In this document: positions 9,712 to 18,392 of the stretch, one piece after another | Numbering within the stretch: position 1 is the first letter of the stretch | Layout of the letters: each line of letters starts with the position of its first letter | Made by a program: the position numbers and the translations under genes | The notes under the pieces: model-generated | Databases searched by the model: none | The model's input: the letters and a program-made list of their open reading frames with translations, nothing else | What the model was told of the DNA's origin: nothing | Assembly (NCBI GenBank): GCA_963677245.1 | Contig: OY781921.1 | Coordinates: forward strand, 310,001 to 374,000 | Reading direction: 5' to 3' | Source: Saccharicrinis sp963677245 | GTDB taxonomy: Bacteria > Bacteroidota > Bacteroidia > Bacteroidales > Marinilabiliaceae | DNA length: 64,000 nucleotides

Positions 9712-10467
9712 TTAAAAAGCATCGATAATTCCAACGAAATCTGTAGCTTTTAAAGAAGCACCTCCAATTAATCCACCATCAACATCAGCGTTAGCGAATA
9801 ATTCTTTAGCGTTTCCTGGCTTACAGCTTCCTCCGTAAAGGATAGAAATACCATCAGCTACATCAGCACCATATTTGTCAGCGATAACTGAACGAATATA
9901 AGCGTGAATTTCTTGAGCTTGCTCAGGAGTAGCTACTTTTCCAGTACCAATTGCCCATACAGGTTCGTAAGCAATTACAATTTTAGCGAAATCTTCAGCA
10001 GAAAGGTGGAATAAAGCCTCTTCGATTTGAGTTTTAACCACTTCGTTTTGCTTGTTAGCTTCTCTTTCTTCTAATACCTCACCAATACAGAAAATAGGAG
10101 TTAAACCGTTTGCTAAAGTTAAATCAGTTTTATCTTTAAGTGTAGCATTTGTTTCTCCGTAATACTCTCTTCTTTCAGAGTGACCAAGGATCACATAACC
10201 AGCACCAGTTGATTTTACCATAGAAGCAGAAATCTCACCAGTGTATGCACCAGATTCTTTGTCGGCACAGTTTTGTGCAGCAACACCAACTTTCTCAGCA
10301 TCAACAGCTTTTACTACTTCAGTAATGTGTGTAGCAGGAACACCTACAACTACTTTACAATTTGGCGTTTTTGAAGCTAAAATGTTGTTTAACTCAGTTG
10401 CTAATTCTACCCCTTCTTGTAGGGTTTTGTTCATTTTCCAGTTTCCGGCAACAATGTTTTGTCTCAT
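9712..10467 (-). CDS. tpiA: triosephosphate isomerase
   Basis: Glycolytic TIM-barrel enzyme interconverting dihydroxyacetone phosphate and glyceraldehyde 3-phosphate. 251 residues, the usual length. It begins MRQNIVAGNWKMNKT with the substrate Asn/Lys (NWKMN). The electrophile His lies in GHSERR, and the catalytic Glu is in the signature AYEPVWAIGTGK. The phosphate-binding ILYGGSCKPGNA is present. It is the last gene of the DUF1599-DoxX-tpiA run, 22 bp after the DoxX gene, an order seen repeatedly in Bacteroidota. Confidence 0.97.
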   Translation of the reverse strand: MRQNIVAGNWKMNKTLQEGVELATELNNILASKTPNCKVVVGVPATHITEVVKAVDAEKVGVAAQNCADKESGAYTGEISASMVKSTGAGYVILGHSERREYYGETNATLKDKTDLTLANGLTPIFCIGEVLEEREANKQNEVVKTQIEEALFHLSAEDFAKIVIAYEPVWAIGTGKVATPEQAQEIHAYIRSVIADKYGADVADGISILYGGSCKPGNAKELFANADVDGGLIGGASLKATDFVGIIDAF

Positions 10468-10489
10468 CGTAAAAATGTTTGTTATTGAA

Positions 10490-11722
10490 TTATATTGATT
10501 TATTTCTTTTTAAAAGCAGGCTTAATATCAAAACGCTGACAAATATCAGCATAAAAATGATAATTCGGTTATGCTTTTCGTTAAATTCTTTTAAACTATA
10601 AGATATCGGGTTTGTAAATGCACTGGCTTCGGGTAAATCGTTGAAATGCCATTTGGCAATCACATTTCCTTTTTGCAACAAAACTAAACCCGGATTTGAT
10701 CGTATAATGGTTTTAAGCATGGTTTCATCGGCACCTAAATAATTAAAACCCCCATCGCCATCAAATTCAAACTTGGTAATATCATCATCGGGAGAGGACG
10801 TTAAAAACCAGGTTTGCATACCTTTTTCGAATAAGGTGTTTTTAATATCGATGATTTTTTTCTCAATACCATCGGACCAGGTTCCTTTTGAAATTTGAGA
10901 GGAGATAACCAAAAGAACAGGCGTGTCGCTATTTAAAATATTAGCAGCCTGATCAACACCATCGGCATCAGTTAATACAAAATCGTGAATAGGAGGTTCG
11001 TAACCTTTATTAATCACTTTAGTTTCGTTGCTAATAAAAACCCAGGTGCTATCGTTATAAGGATAATCAGCAGCCGTAAAAACCTTTTGAACGCCATCTT
11101 TTTCCAATAAAAAAGTGGTTTCATATACCGCTTGTTCTGCATCTTCAGGAATACTCATACCTTCCGTTATGTTATTTCCGATTTTAAAAGGTCTGAAATC
11201 CAACAATGGTAAATGTTGATATGAGAATTGAGAAATACCTAAAATACCTCCTGTAAAAAAGATGGTAATCATCCATTTAAAAGCCCATTTAATATTATCT
11301 GTAAATGTTTTTCTGAAATAAAATAAATGAATAGCCGGAAGAGAAATAACCAGGTTTTTGAAAAACGTTTGCCAGTTGGTCAGTTTAAGGGCATCGCCAA
11401 AACAACCACAATCGGTTACCGGGTTGCTAATGGCAGCATATAAAGTAAGCGGGGTGAAGATAGCCATAAAAATGATAGCCATCCACGAAAAGGTTTTAAG
11501 CCTGATTCCTATTAACAAATGTAAACCCGTGATAAATTCCAGCGCTGCAACAATAAAAGCAGCTGGTAAAGCCAAAGATATAAGACCTTCCATATGAAAG
11601 GCACTTAAGTAATCGCTAAATTTAATGGCACTTCCCAGCGGGTCAACAGCTTTAACAAAGCCTGAAAAAATAAACGTTGTTCCTACAAGTATTCTGCTAA
11701 TTAAATATAACAATCGGTTCAT
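10490..11722 (-). CDS. BT_3928-type DoxX family membrane protein with C-terminal thiol-fold-like domain
   Basis: 410 residues. The N-terminal 140 residues form four hydrophobic helices of the DoxX/MauE type (SRILVGTTFIFSGFVKAVDP is the DoxX opening). They carry the Cys pair TDCGCFGD characteristic of the MauE-like subgroup. A fifth helix follows at about 150-166. A long extracytoplasmic part (about 190-370) shows a thioredoxin-like order of strands but no CxxC. A last helix lies near residues 385-403. The protein is placed between DUF1599 and tpiA as in Bacteroides. A role in membrane redox or quinol chemistry is possible by family but not shown here. Confidence 0.85.
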   Translation of the reverse strand: MNRLLYLISRILVGTTFIFSGFVKAVDPLGSAIKFSDYLSAFHMEGLISLALPAAFIVAALEFITGLHLLIGIRLKTFSWMAIIFMAIFTPLTLYAAISNPVTDCGCFGDALKLTNWQTFFKNLVISLPAIHLFYFRKTFTDNIKWAFKWMITIFFTGGILGISQFSYQHLPLLDFRPFKIGNNITEGMSIPEDAEQAVYETTFLLEKDGVQKVFTAADYPYNDSTWVFISNETKVINKGYEPPIHDFVLTDADGVDQAANILNSDTPVLLVISSQISKGTWSDGIEKKIIDIKNTLFEKGMQTWFLTSSPDDDITKFEFDGDGGFNYLGADETMLKTIIRSNPGLVLLQKGNVIAKWHFNDLPEASAFTNPISYSLKEFNEKHNRIIIFMLIFVSVLILSLLLKRNKSI

Positions 11723-11726
11723 AGTG

Positions 11727-12293
11727 TTATTCTTTAGAGGTAATAGAATCGTCAGGAAAATCCAATTGAATCATTGCAAAAATGGCATAATTAATCATGT
11801 CCAGGTAATTGGCATCTATTCCTTCCGAAATGATGGTTTTGCCTTCGTTGTCTTCAATTTGCTTGGTGCGATGAAGTTTCATCAAGATCAAATCGGTAAA
11901 AGAACTGATACGCATGCTTCGCCAGGCTTCGTCGTAATCGTGGTTTTTATCCGACATCAGATTTTTTGCCTTATATATATTATCCAGGTAAAGTCTTAAT
12001 GCTTCGTCGTGATCCATCTCAGGGCTATCTGAAGGACCCAATTCTAACTGGATAATAGCCATGGCAGCGTAATTAATAATACCGATAAACTCTGAACGTA
12101 CACCTTCATCTACTTTAGAAACACCTTTGGTTTCGATGCTTCTGATGCGTTGTGCTTTAATAAATATTTGATCGGTCATAGAAGAGGGACGAAGAATACG
12201 CCAAGCGGTTCCGTAGTCTTTCATCTTTTTAGCAAAAATATCTTTGCAGACATTAATTACATGCTCAAACTGCTGATCTGTTTTTTGCGACAT
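11727..12293 (-). CDS. DUF1599 (Nmad1-type) tandem-domain protein
   Basis: 188 residues made of two clear internal repeats. Residues about 10-85 (CKDIFAKKMKDYGTAWRILR ... INYAAMAIIQLEL) match about 100-180 (AKNLMSDKNHDYDEAWRSMR ... INYAIFAMIQLDF). This is the DUF1599 fold, also called nucleotide-modification-associated domain 1. It is cytosolic, with no signal or membrane segment. Its stop is 4 bp from the DoxX start, so translation is probably coupled. In other Bacteroidota folP often sits next to this gene; here the upstream neighbour is the 21-bp repeat array and folP is absent. The biochemical role is unknown. Confidence 0.88.
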   Translation of the reverse strand: MSQKTDQQFEHVINVCKDIFAKKMKDYGTAWRILRPSSMTDQIFIKAQRIRSIETKGVSKVDEGVRSEFIGIINYAAMAIIQLELGPSDSPEMDHDEALRLYLDNIYKAKNLMSDKNHDYDEAWRSMRISSFTDLILMKLHRTKQIEDNEGKTIISEGIDANYLDMINYAIFAMIQLDFPDDSITSKE

Positions 12294-12432
12294 AATAGTT
12301 TTTGAAATTGAAGCGTAAAAGTAAAAAAATATGCTTAAACGACCATTAAAAAAATTTTAGCACAAGGTTCTGGTTATAAAAATACCCGGTTCTCATCTAT
12401 CTAAAGCACTTCTGTAATTCATATTTTTGCTT

Positions 12433-12609
12433 CTAGAACCCATAAAAACGAGACTGCAACACGTACAAACGCCTCTTGAAATCACAAAAGTGACTCTTTG
12501 TCACATAAAAAGGGGTCTGCGAGTTACAAAAACTACTCTGGAACACATCTTAACGGGTCTGGAACACATAAAAGTGACTCTTTGTCAGGCAAAAATGCGT
12601 TTAGTTAAA
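12433..12609 (+). repeat. 21-bp tandem repeat array, eight full units
   Basis: Eight contiguous 21-bp units plus a 9-nt partial unit, with starts at 12433, 12454, 12475, 12496, 12517, 12538, 12559 and 12580. Unit 7, CTGGAACACATAAAAGTGAC plus T, is closest to a consensus. Units 3-4 and 7-8 share a longer string (AAAAGTGACTCTTTGTCA), so there is also an 84-bp higher-order period. Units have diverged but keep phase without an indel. Read on the plus strand each unit encodes a heptad such as LEHIKVT, with hydrophobic residues at positions 1 and 4, but the only start is TTG at 12427. The array sits between the divergently read DUF1599 gene and the 3' end of the SulP gene. Confidence 0.85.
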
Positions 12610-12649
12610 TAGACTTTGAGTATGTTCATGTAACTGAGCAAAACGCTAT

Positions 12650-14296
12650 CTATTGAACAACCTGAGATTTAGCAAAAGTTACTGCTTCGCTAAAGCCTTC
12701 AAATATATTTTCTTTTTCAATTTTATTGATAATATCGTTGTTTTCAAAAGTCTTGTAAACATCAGCATTAACACCGGATAAAACAATTTGAACCCCTTTG
12801 CTTTTTAATGTATTGATGGAGCCCTTAAAATTATGGATAGCGGTTTGATCAACAAACGAAACATGGCGCATACGAATGATGATGATCTTGTGCTTTAAGC
12901 CAATACTTTCAATCACTCTTGCATAGGTTTTGGCAGTTCCAAAAAATAAGGGGCCGCTAATTTCATAAATGGTAATGTCGCCAGGGATATCCGAGTAATC
13001 TTCAATAATATCTGTATCAACGATGTTATTAATCTTCTTATCTGCGATATCGGACATGCGTTTCATAAATAAAAGTGCCGATAATACTACACCTACTTCA
13101 ATGGCGATGGTTAAATCAACTAATACAGTTAATATAAATGTGGTTAATAGTATAATGATGTCGAAGTAACCTGCTTTAAAAATGGAAACAAAAGAACGCC
13201 ATTCACTCATATTGTATGAAACCACTATTAATATACCAGCCAGGCACGACATTGGAATCATTTTAGCCCATTGTCCAAAAAACAGCATAATAATTAACAA
13301 GGTTATGGCATGCATTATTCCGGCAATGGGTGTTCTACCACCATTTTTAACATTGGTAGCCGTACGGGCAATTGCTCCGGTAGCAGGAATTCCGCCAAAA
13401 AATGGCGTTACAATATTGGCAACTCCCTGTGCAATCAGTTCTGTATTTGAACGATGTTTTCCGCCTATCATACCATCTGCTACCACGGCTGATAGCAATG
13501 ATTCTATACCACCTAAAAGCGCAATGGTGATGGCCGGCGCAATATATCCTGGAATATCGGCTAATTGAAAACTAGGTGTTTCTATGCTTATTTGATTAGG
13601 AATATCGCCAAAGAACGATTCAATGGTAGTAACCGGAATATCGAATAGCTGCACAACTAATGTCATTAGTATAATGGCGATAAAAGAACCCGGTATTTTT
13701 GAAAATACCTTTTTGCTATAAACAGTCAGTAATATAGTGACAAGAGTAATGGTTACTGCATAAAAATTAATGCTATGCATATTGGTGAAAAAGGCTGCCC
13801 ACTTATGCATAAATTCAGATGGAACGTGATCAATACTTAGTCCCAAGGCATCTTTAATTTGAGTTGAAAAGATAACCAGGGCAATACCACTGGTAAATCC
13901 AACAATTAATGGTTGGGGAATGTACTTAAGTAAACTGCCCAGCTTAAGGAAGCCAAATATAACGAGCATAATACCGGCTAATATGGTGGAAATTAATAGC
14001 CCATTAATACCGTATTGCTGAATAATTCCAAAAACAATTACAATAAAAGCTCCAGTTGGACCTCCAATCTGCACTCGGCTACCGCCTAAAAATGAAATGA
14101 TAAATCCGGCCACAACCGCAGTAATAAGGCCTTTTTCAGGAGATACTCCCGATGCTACCGCAAAAGCAATGGCCAAAGGTAGTGCTACAATACCTACCAC
14201 AACACCCGCCATTGCATCAGATGTAATCTGTTTTTTACTAATACCTGCTTTTACCAAAGTAAATAGCTTAGGACTAAATAAGCTGTTCATTTTCAT
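12650..14296 (-). CDS. SulP family inorganic anion transporter with STAS domain
   Basis: 548 residues, full length for a bacterial SulP (SLC26-like) permease. About 10-14 hydrophobic segments span residues 25-410 and include the SulP consensus stretch VVGIVALPLAIAFAVASGVS. A cytosolic STAS domain occupies about 430-545 (ITIYEISGPLFFGTAKTYAR ... VSFVDQTAIHNFKGS). Possible substrates include sulfate, bicarbonate and other anions; the sequence alone does not decide. No carbonic anhydrase or sulfate-assimilation gene is adjacent, though cysDN lies 20 kb away. Start at ATG 14296, with a second Met two codons later. Confidence 0.92.
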   Translation of the reverse strand: MKMNSLFSPKLFTLVKAGISKKQITSDAMAGVVVGIVALPLAIAFAVASGVSPEKGLITAVVAGFIISFLGGSRVQIGGPTGAFIVIVFGIIQQYGINGLLISTILAGIMLVIFGFLKLGSLLKYIPQPLIVGFTSGIALVIFSTQIKDALGLSIDHVPSEFMHKWAAFFTNMHSINFYAVTITLVTILLTVYSKKVFSKIPGSFIAIILMTLVVQLFDIPVTTIESFFGDIPNQISIETPSFQLADIPGYIAPAITIALLGGIESLLSAVVADGMIGGKHRSNTELIAQGVANIVTPFFGGIPATGAIARTATNVKNGGRTPIAGIMHAITLLIIMLFFGQWAKMIPMSCLAGILIVVSYNMSEWRSFVSIFKAGYFDIIILLTTFILTVLVDLTIAIEVGVVLSALLFMKRMSDIADKKINNIVDTDIIEDYSDIPGDITIYEISGPLFFGTAKTYARVIESIGLKHKIIIIRMRHVSFVDQTAIHNFKGSINTLKSKGVQIVLSGVNADVYKTFENNDIINKIEKENIFEGFSEAVTFAKSQVVQ

Positions 14297-14882
14297 GAAT
14301 ACTAAAAATTAAATTATCAGAACTCTTTGTTATATGCTACAACATAAAAGGGTACGAGGGTAAACGAGGTGTACGATAAAAGCTAAGGTTAGAAGTAAAA
14401 CCTTATTTGCTACAGATGATTAAGCTCAATACCTTTTAAAATATAATCCAAATACCGGAATGGCTTTGTTGGATTTTACCAGAGACAATTCTGTTTTTTA
14501 TGTTGCCATAAGAGAGAAATTTCTTTGAGCGTGCAAATGTAGTGTTTACTACATTAAAATAGTATGAGTTGGTGATAAATTTATTTTAATTCTTCATTGG
14601 CAGTGTATTTTATCTAGAATTCGACTGTAAATACAGGAAGAAGGAGTAGTTCTCAATATTCTGCTTTTCTACACCTTATAATATATATAGCCCGCTTTTC
14701 TTAACCTATATCAATACCATTTCTTAACATAGGTCAAGTGAGTGAGGCCTGTATGTACCTTACTTTTGTAATGTTCATTTTAATAAGGAATAAGATGAAA
14801 CGACCGATTGAAAACTTCAATCAAAGGAATTATTGTAAGAGAGTTCCATCGAATACAATTGAAAAGTTAAAATTATAATGAG
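14297..14882. other. 586-bp divergent intergenic region, SulP / dioxygenase
   Basis: AT-rich and without a credible gene. Contains a minus-strand -7 box TACATTTG (14534-14541) followed by GCACGCTC, a plausible SulP promoter with a long leader. A 7-bp inverted repeat TAAGGTT/AACCTTA lies at 14384-14405. A plus-strand -7 box TACTTTTG is at 14761-14768. A perfect inverted repeat GATTGAA-AAC-TTCAATC at 14806-14822 lies between that box and the dioxygenase start. Confidence 0.5.
14761..14822 (+). promoter_or_regulatory. promoter and operator-like inverted repeat before the dioxygenase gene
   Basis: TACTTTTG at 14761-14768 matches the TAnnTTTG -7 box. Some 38 bp further is the perfect 7-bp inverted repeat GATTGAA/TTCAATC with a 3-nt spacer, inside the predicted leader and a good size for a regulator half-site pair. 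No good -33 element was seen. Confidence 0.4.
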
Positions 14883-15767
14883 ATGAATCGAAGATCATTT
14901 TTATATAAACTATCGGCAGCAGTGCCGGCAACAATGGTAGCTATGAAATTAAATGCATTACAACATATGACAAAGTCGCTGGAGAATTCTCCTAAAATGC
15001 CCGTATTATTTCTGGGTCATGGTAGTCCGATGAATGCCATTGATGAAAATGAATTTGTACAGGGATTTAGAAATATATCACATGAAATAATCAAGCCTCA
15101 GGCCATATTAGTGGTTTCAGCACATTGGGAAACATCAGGTTCCAGAGTAACTGCGATGGAGCAACCTGAGACCATTCATGACTTTGGCGGATTTCCAAGA
15201 GCTTTATACGAAGTTCAATATCCGGCTCCGGGTTCACCGGAATTAGCCAAAGAAGTCGTTCAAATGGCTCAGACAAGCGATGTGCATTTAGATGATAAAT
15301 GGGGATTGGATCATGGGGCATGGTCGGTAATTAAACACATGTATCCCAAGGCAAATGTACCTGTGGTTCAATTAAGTCTGGATTATAATAAAAGTGCTCG
15401 CGAACATTATGAATTGGCTAAAGAGCTCGCCAAACTAAGGGAAAAAGGAGTACTAATTGTAGGTAGCGGCAATATTGTGCATAACCTGGGAATGGTTCAT
15501 TGGGGAAAATTAAATGAAAACTATGGCTATGATTGGGCTAACGAAGCCAACCAAAAGGTAAAGGAATTCATACAAAACAGGCAGCATCAGGACTTAATCA
15601 ACTACAATAAACTAGGAAAAGCTTTTGAGTTGTCCATTCCAACACCAGAACACTATTTGCCATTGTTATATGCTTTGGCTTTACAAGGAGATAAAGATGA
15701 AGTCAGCATTTTTAACGATGAACCTGTTGGTGGATCTTTATCAATGACATCAGTAAAAATTGGATAA
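14883..15767 (+). CDS. ygiD: DODA-type extradiol aromatic ring-opening dioxygenase, Tat-signal variant
   Basis: 294 residues of the YgiD / 4,5-DOPA dioxygenase (LigB-like) family. Candidate metal and active-site histidines are H46 in FLGHGSPMNA, H81 in SAHWET, H144 in LDHGAW and H200 in NIVHNLG. The N-terminus MNRRSFLYKLSAAVPATMVA has a twin-arginine motif and a hydrophobic stretch, so export by Tat as a folded metalloprotein is likely; many YgiD homologues lack this. It is followed after 29 bp by a QorB-like reductase gene, and both probably share one transcript ended by the terminator at 16666. The natural substrate is unknown; a catechol-type compound is expected from the family. Confidence 0.88.
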   Translation: MNRRSFLYKLSAAVPATMVAMKLNALQHMTKSLENSPKMPVLFLGHGSPMNAIDENEFVQGFRNISHEIIKPQAILVVSAHWETSGSRVTAMEQPETIHDFGGFPRALYEVQYPAPGSPELAKEVVQMAQTSDVHLDDKWGLDHGAWSVIKHMYPKANVPVVQLSLDYNKSAREHYELAKELAKLREKGVLIVGSGNIVHNLGMVHWGKLNENYGYDWANEANQKVKEFIQNRQHQDLINYNKLGKAFELSIPTPEHYLPLLYALALQGDKDEVSIFNDEPVGGSLSMTSVKIG

Positions 15768-15796
15768 TTAATAATAACAATTTAAATATAGAAAAC

Positions 15797-16642
15797 ATGA
15801 AAATAGCTATTACAGGAGCAACCGGACGATTAGGGAATCTGGTTGTTGAACAACTAAAAGAAAAAGTAGCAGCAGAAAGCATTGTAGCATTAGTTCGTAC
15901 ACCAGAAAAAGCCGCAGCACTGGGCGTTGAAGCCAGAGCATTTGATTATGATGCACCGGAATCACTTGAGGAAAGCTTAAAAGGCATTGATCGTTTATTG
16001 TTGATTTCGGGAAATGAAATCGGTCAGAGAGCGCGCCAGCATAAAAATGTTATTGATGCAGCTAAAAAAGCAGGTGTACAATGGATTGTTTACACCAGTT
16101 TATTACATGCCGACACATCATCGCTTAATTTGGCTGGAGAGCATTTAGCTACAGAGCAAGCGCTAAAAGAATCAGGAATTGATTACACGATTTTGAGAAA
16201 TGGATGGTATACCGAAAATTATACTGCTTCAATCGAGGGAGCATTAGGAGCAGGAGCTTTTGTTGGTAGTGCCGGTGATGGCAAAATTTCATCAGCAACC
16301 AGAGCTGATTATGCCGAAGCGGCAGCCGTTGTTCTTTCGGATGAAAGTCATAAAGGTAAGGTATATGAATTATCGGGAGACGAGGCTTATACTTTATCTG
16401 AGTTGGCAGCGGAAATAAGTAAGCAAAGCGAAAAGGAAATTCCTTATAACAATCTGCCAGAAGGAGAATATGCAGCAATTCTTAAAAGTATTGGTCTACC
16501 AGAAGGTTTTGCAGATGCTATTGCCAGTTGGGACATAGGAGCGTCAAAAGGTGATTTGTATGATGAAGAAAAGCAATTGTCAACTTTAATTAAAAGACCA
16601 ACAACGTCATTAACAGAAGCAGTTAAAGCGGCATTGAAATAA
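15797..16642 (+). CDS. qorB: NAD(P)H-dependent SDR/NmrA-type oxidoreductase, QorB-like
   Basis: 281 residues. The Rossmann dinucleotide motif ITGATGRLGNLVVEQL is at residues 4-19, and residues 60-150 continue the NmrA-like pattern (VYTSLLHADTSSLNLAGEHL, then YTILRNGWYTENY). Length and motifs match the QorB/YtfG quinone oxidoreductase group, which reduces quinones with NADPH. Cytosolic, with no signal. Pairing with an exported extradiol dioxygenase suggests handling of phenolic or quinone compounds, which is inference from neighbourhood. The exact substrate cannot be read from the sequence. Confidence 0.85.
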   Translation: MKIAITGATGRLGNLVVEQLKEKVAAESIVALVRTPEKAAALGVEARAFDYDAPESLEESLKGIDRLLLISGNEIGQRARQHKNVIDAAKKAGVQWIVYTSLLHADTSSLNLAGEHLATEQALKESGIDYTILRNGWYTENYTASIEGALGAGAFVGSAGDGKISSATRADYAEAAAVVLSDESHKGKVYELSGDEAYTLSELAAEISKQSEKEIPYNNLPEGEYAAILKSIGLPEGFADAIASWDIGASKGDLYDEEKQLSTLIKRPTTSLTEAVKAALK

Positions 16643-16665
16643 TTAATAGGTGATTTGGGAGTTAT

Positions 16666-16710
16666 ATCTGTTTGTGGGTAATGTTCGTTACCTGCAAGCA
16701 GATTTTTTTG
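16666..16710 (+). terminator. strong intrinsic terminator after the QorB-like gene
   Basis: 16-bp stem (16666-16681 with 16688-16703, three G-U pairs), 6-nt loop TGTTCG, then seven T residues. It closes the dioxygenase-reductase transcript. Confidence 0.9.
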
Positions 16711-16713
16711 TTT

Positions 16714-16883
16714 AACCCGCATTATGTATTAGAACTTCGTTATGAGCGTTAAAATTGCAAGAAAACAAGACTTTACTGAAACGAAGCATAGCACCGTTCT
16801 GTTGAGTTGAAGTAAAGTAATGAAGTGACTTGTTTTGAAGTAATTTTGATGCGTAATAGATTTCCTAATGCATAATGAGGGTT
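16714..16883. repeat. 170-bp imperfect palindrome, MITE/REP-like element
   Basis: The left end AACCCGCATTATGTATTAG is mirrored by the right end, whose reverse complement is AACCCTCATTATGCATTAG (17 of 19 match). Pairing continues inward: AAAATTGCAAGAAAACAAG against AAAATTACTTCAAAACAAG, then ACTTTACT against AGTAAAGT, leaving a loop of some 30 nt. No open reading frame is inside. Size, terminal inverted repeats and a position just behind a terminator suggest a non-autonomous mobile or REP-like element. Flanking target duplications are not obvious. Only one copy is in this window. Confidence 0.65.
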
Positions 16884-17238
16884 TATACCATAATTAACTT
16901 TCTATGTGTAAGCGCACAATATATCATACTACTTATGTCTGTTTAGCATACACTCTTTTCAAATTAACACTTTAACAACTACATATAAGTAATCATAATT
17001 TGGGATAAAATAAGACTATTTTATCTGTATAATCATTTATTTAAGAGTTGTTAGTCTTTTATATCCTAATGTCAATCCCCATAATTAGGTAATTCTGTTT
17101 AAATAGCTTCATAATTATTAGTGATTGCCCTATAAGTAAGCCTACTATAGTTTTGTAATTTATTCAGTGGTCTTTGTATTTAGTTTAAAAGCAAAAATAA
17201 GGCGCTGATATTATTTCAAATAGGAGAAGGGATAACAG
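16884..17238 (+). promoter_or_regulatory. intergenic region with the promoter of the siderophore-type operon
   Basis: AT-rich, no gene. The best promoter is ATTG (TTG at 17125-17127), 20 bp, then TAGTTTTG at 17148-17155, matching the Bacteroidota -33/-7 pair and giving a leader of about 80 nt. I could not find a convincing Fur box; a weak TGATATTATTTCA at about 17206 is only partly symmetric. Confidence 0.45.
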
Positions 17239-18315
17239 ATGACAATAAATTTTTTTTATAAAAGGATTAACTCTTATAAAGGGTACTCAATAAAGATACA
17301 TTTATTGTTAGTTATAAATTTAATGGTTGCTAACCTGTGTTTCTCTCAGAAAATACAGGTAGGAAATAAAGTAAGTATTCATTCCAAGGTATTAAATGAG
17401 GAACGCGAAGTTTGGGTTCACCTACCTCAAAGCTACAATGATACTACAACTAAACCAGCCCATTATCCAGTAATGTATTTGCTTGATGGAGACTGGCAAT
17501 TCTATTACCCAATCGCCGCCCAGGAAGCGCTTTCTGGTGGAATGTATAATTACATGCCTGAGATGATTGTTGTGGGGATTACCAATACCGACCGATCACG
17601 AGACTTAACACCCACCAATGGATTTATGATGCATACTGGTCAGAAAATTCACACCACCAGCGGTGGAGCAGATCAGTTTCTTCAGTTTATACATCAGGAG
17701 TTAAAACCATACATAAAGGATCAATATCGAACAAGCGGATATTGTATGTTGACAGGACATTCTTTTGGCGGACTTTGTACTTTATACGCCATGTTGTCTC
17801 AGCCTAAAATGTTTAATGCATATATCGTTATTGATCCGAGTATTTGGTGGGATAACAAGTATGTATATCAAATGGCAATAGATAATTGGGAGAATATGGA
17901 CTTAAAAGGAACCACTTTATATATGGCCATGGCGAATATTGATCCTTTTGAAGAAGATAAGCTCGGTCACTCTACATGCATTCAAAATTTTTGCAATCAG
18001 TTTCTTACGAAACCCAATTCCAATGGATTGCGAAGTAAATGGGCGTTTTTTGAGAATGAAGATCATGGAACCATTTCCTTACCTGCCATTTATAGTGGAT
18101 TAAAATATGTATTCGAGGGTTATTGTGTACCTGTTAAAAAAGTAGGCGATCACCCCGAAATAGTGCAACAACACTTTAAGCAAGTGTCAAATAGTATTGG
18201 CTTTGATATGTACCCACCGGAGATATGGCTTAATAAGGTGATCCGTTATTGCAAAAAAGTTAAAAAAGACGATGCAGTAAAGATTTTGGAATTATACAAA
18301 GCAACTCTTTACTAA
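17239..18315 (+). CDS. exported alpha/beta hydrolase, enterochelin-esterase-like
   Basis: 358 residues with an N-terminal hydrophobic export segment (residues about 20-36, ending NLCFSQ). The COG2819/esterase-D-like fold is shown by YPVMYLLDGDWQFYYPIA, the nucleophile elbow LTGHSFGGLC (Ser near residue 175), DPSIWWDN, and a catalytic His candidate in NEDHGTISLP. Homologues of this type (IroE, Fes-related) hydrolyse ester-linked siderophores, and others act on simple acyl esters. It is the first gene of a set with a PepSY membrane protein, a TonB receptor and a DUF4374 lipoprotein. Periplasmic hydrolysis of a tri-ester siderophore is therefore a reasonable inference. Confidence 0.85.
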   Translation: MTINFFYKRINSYKGYSIKIHLLLVINLMVANLCFSQKIQVGNKVSIHSKVLNEEREVWVHLPQSYNDTTTKPAHYPVMYLLDGDWQFYYPIAAQEALSGGMYNYMPEMIVVGITNTDRSRDLTPTNGFMMHTGQKIHTTSGGADQFLQFIHQELKPYIKDQYRTSGYCMLTGHSFGGLCTLYAMLSQPKMFNAYIVIDPSIWWDNKYVYQMAIDNWENMDLKGTTLYMAMANIDPFEEDKLGHSTCIQNFCNQFLTKPNSNGLRSKWAFFENEDHGTISLPAIYSGLKYVFEGYCVPVKKVGDHPEIVQQHFKQVSNSIGFDMYPPEIWLNKVIRYCKKVKKDDAVKILELYKATLY

Positions 18316-18392
18316 AAACGTTAATGACAACCCTCATTATATAATTAAATGAGAAAGGGTGTACAAACAGTAAATTCAAAAAATATAATCAT

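Noticed and set aside
12427..12612. 61-residue ORF over the 21-bp repeats as a real gene
   Set aside because: Only a TTG start and no promoter or ribosome site; kept as a repeat array and mentioned as a coiled-coil possibility.
13182..13568. 128-residue open frame opposite the SulP gene
   Set aside because: Antisense to a well-supported SulP gene and without family features.
17200..17222. Possible Fur box before the siderophore operon (TGATATTATTTCA)
   Set aside because: Only partly symmetric and in AT-rich sequence; not strong enough to list as a site.
18329..18360. Hairpin-like AACCCTCATTAT ... AATGAG after the esterase gene, whose first 12 nt equal the reverse complement of one end of the 170-bp palindrome
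   Set aside because: Twelve AT-rich bases can match by chance and no second arm of the element is present; the weak hairpin has no T-tract.
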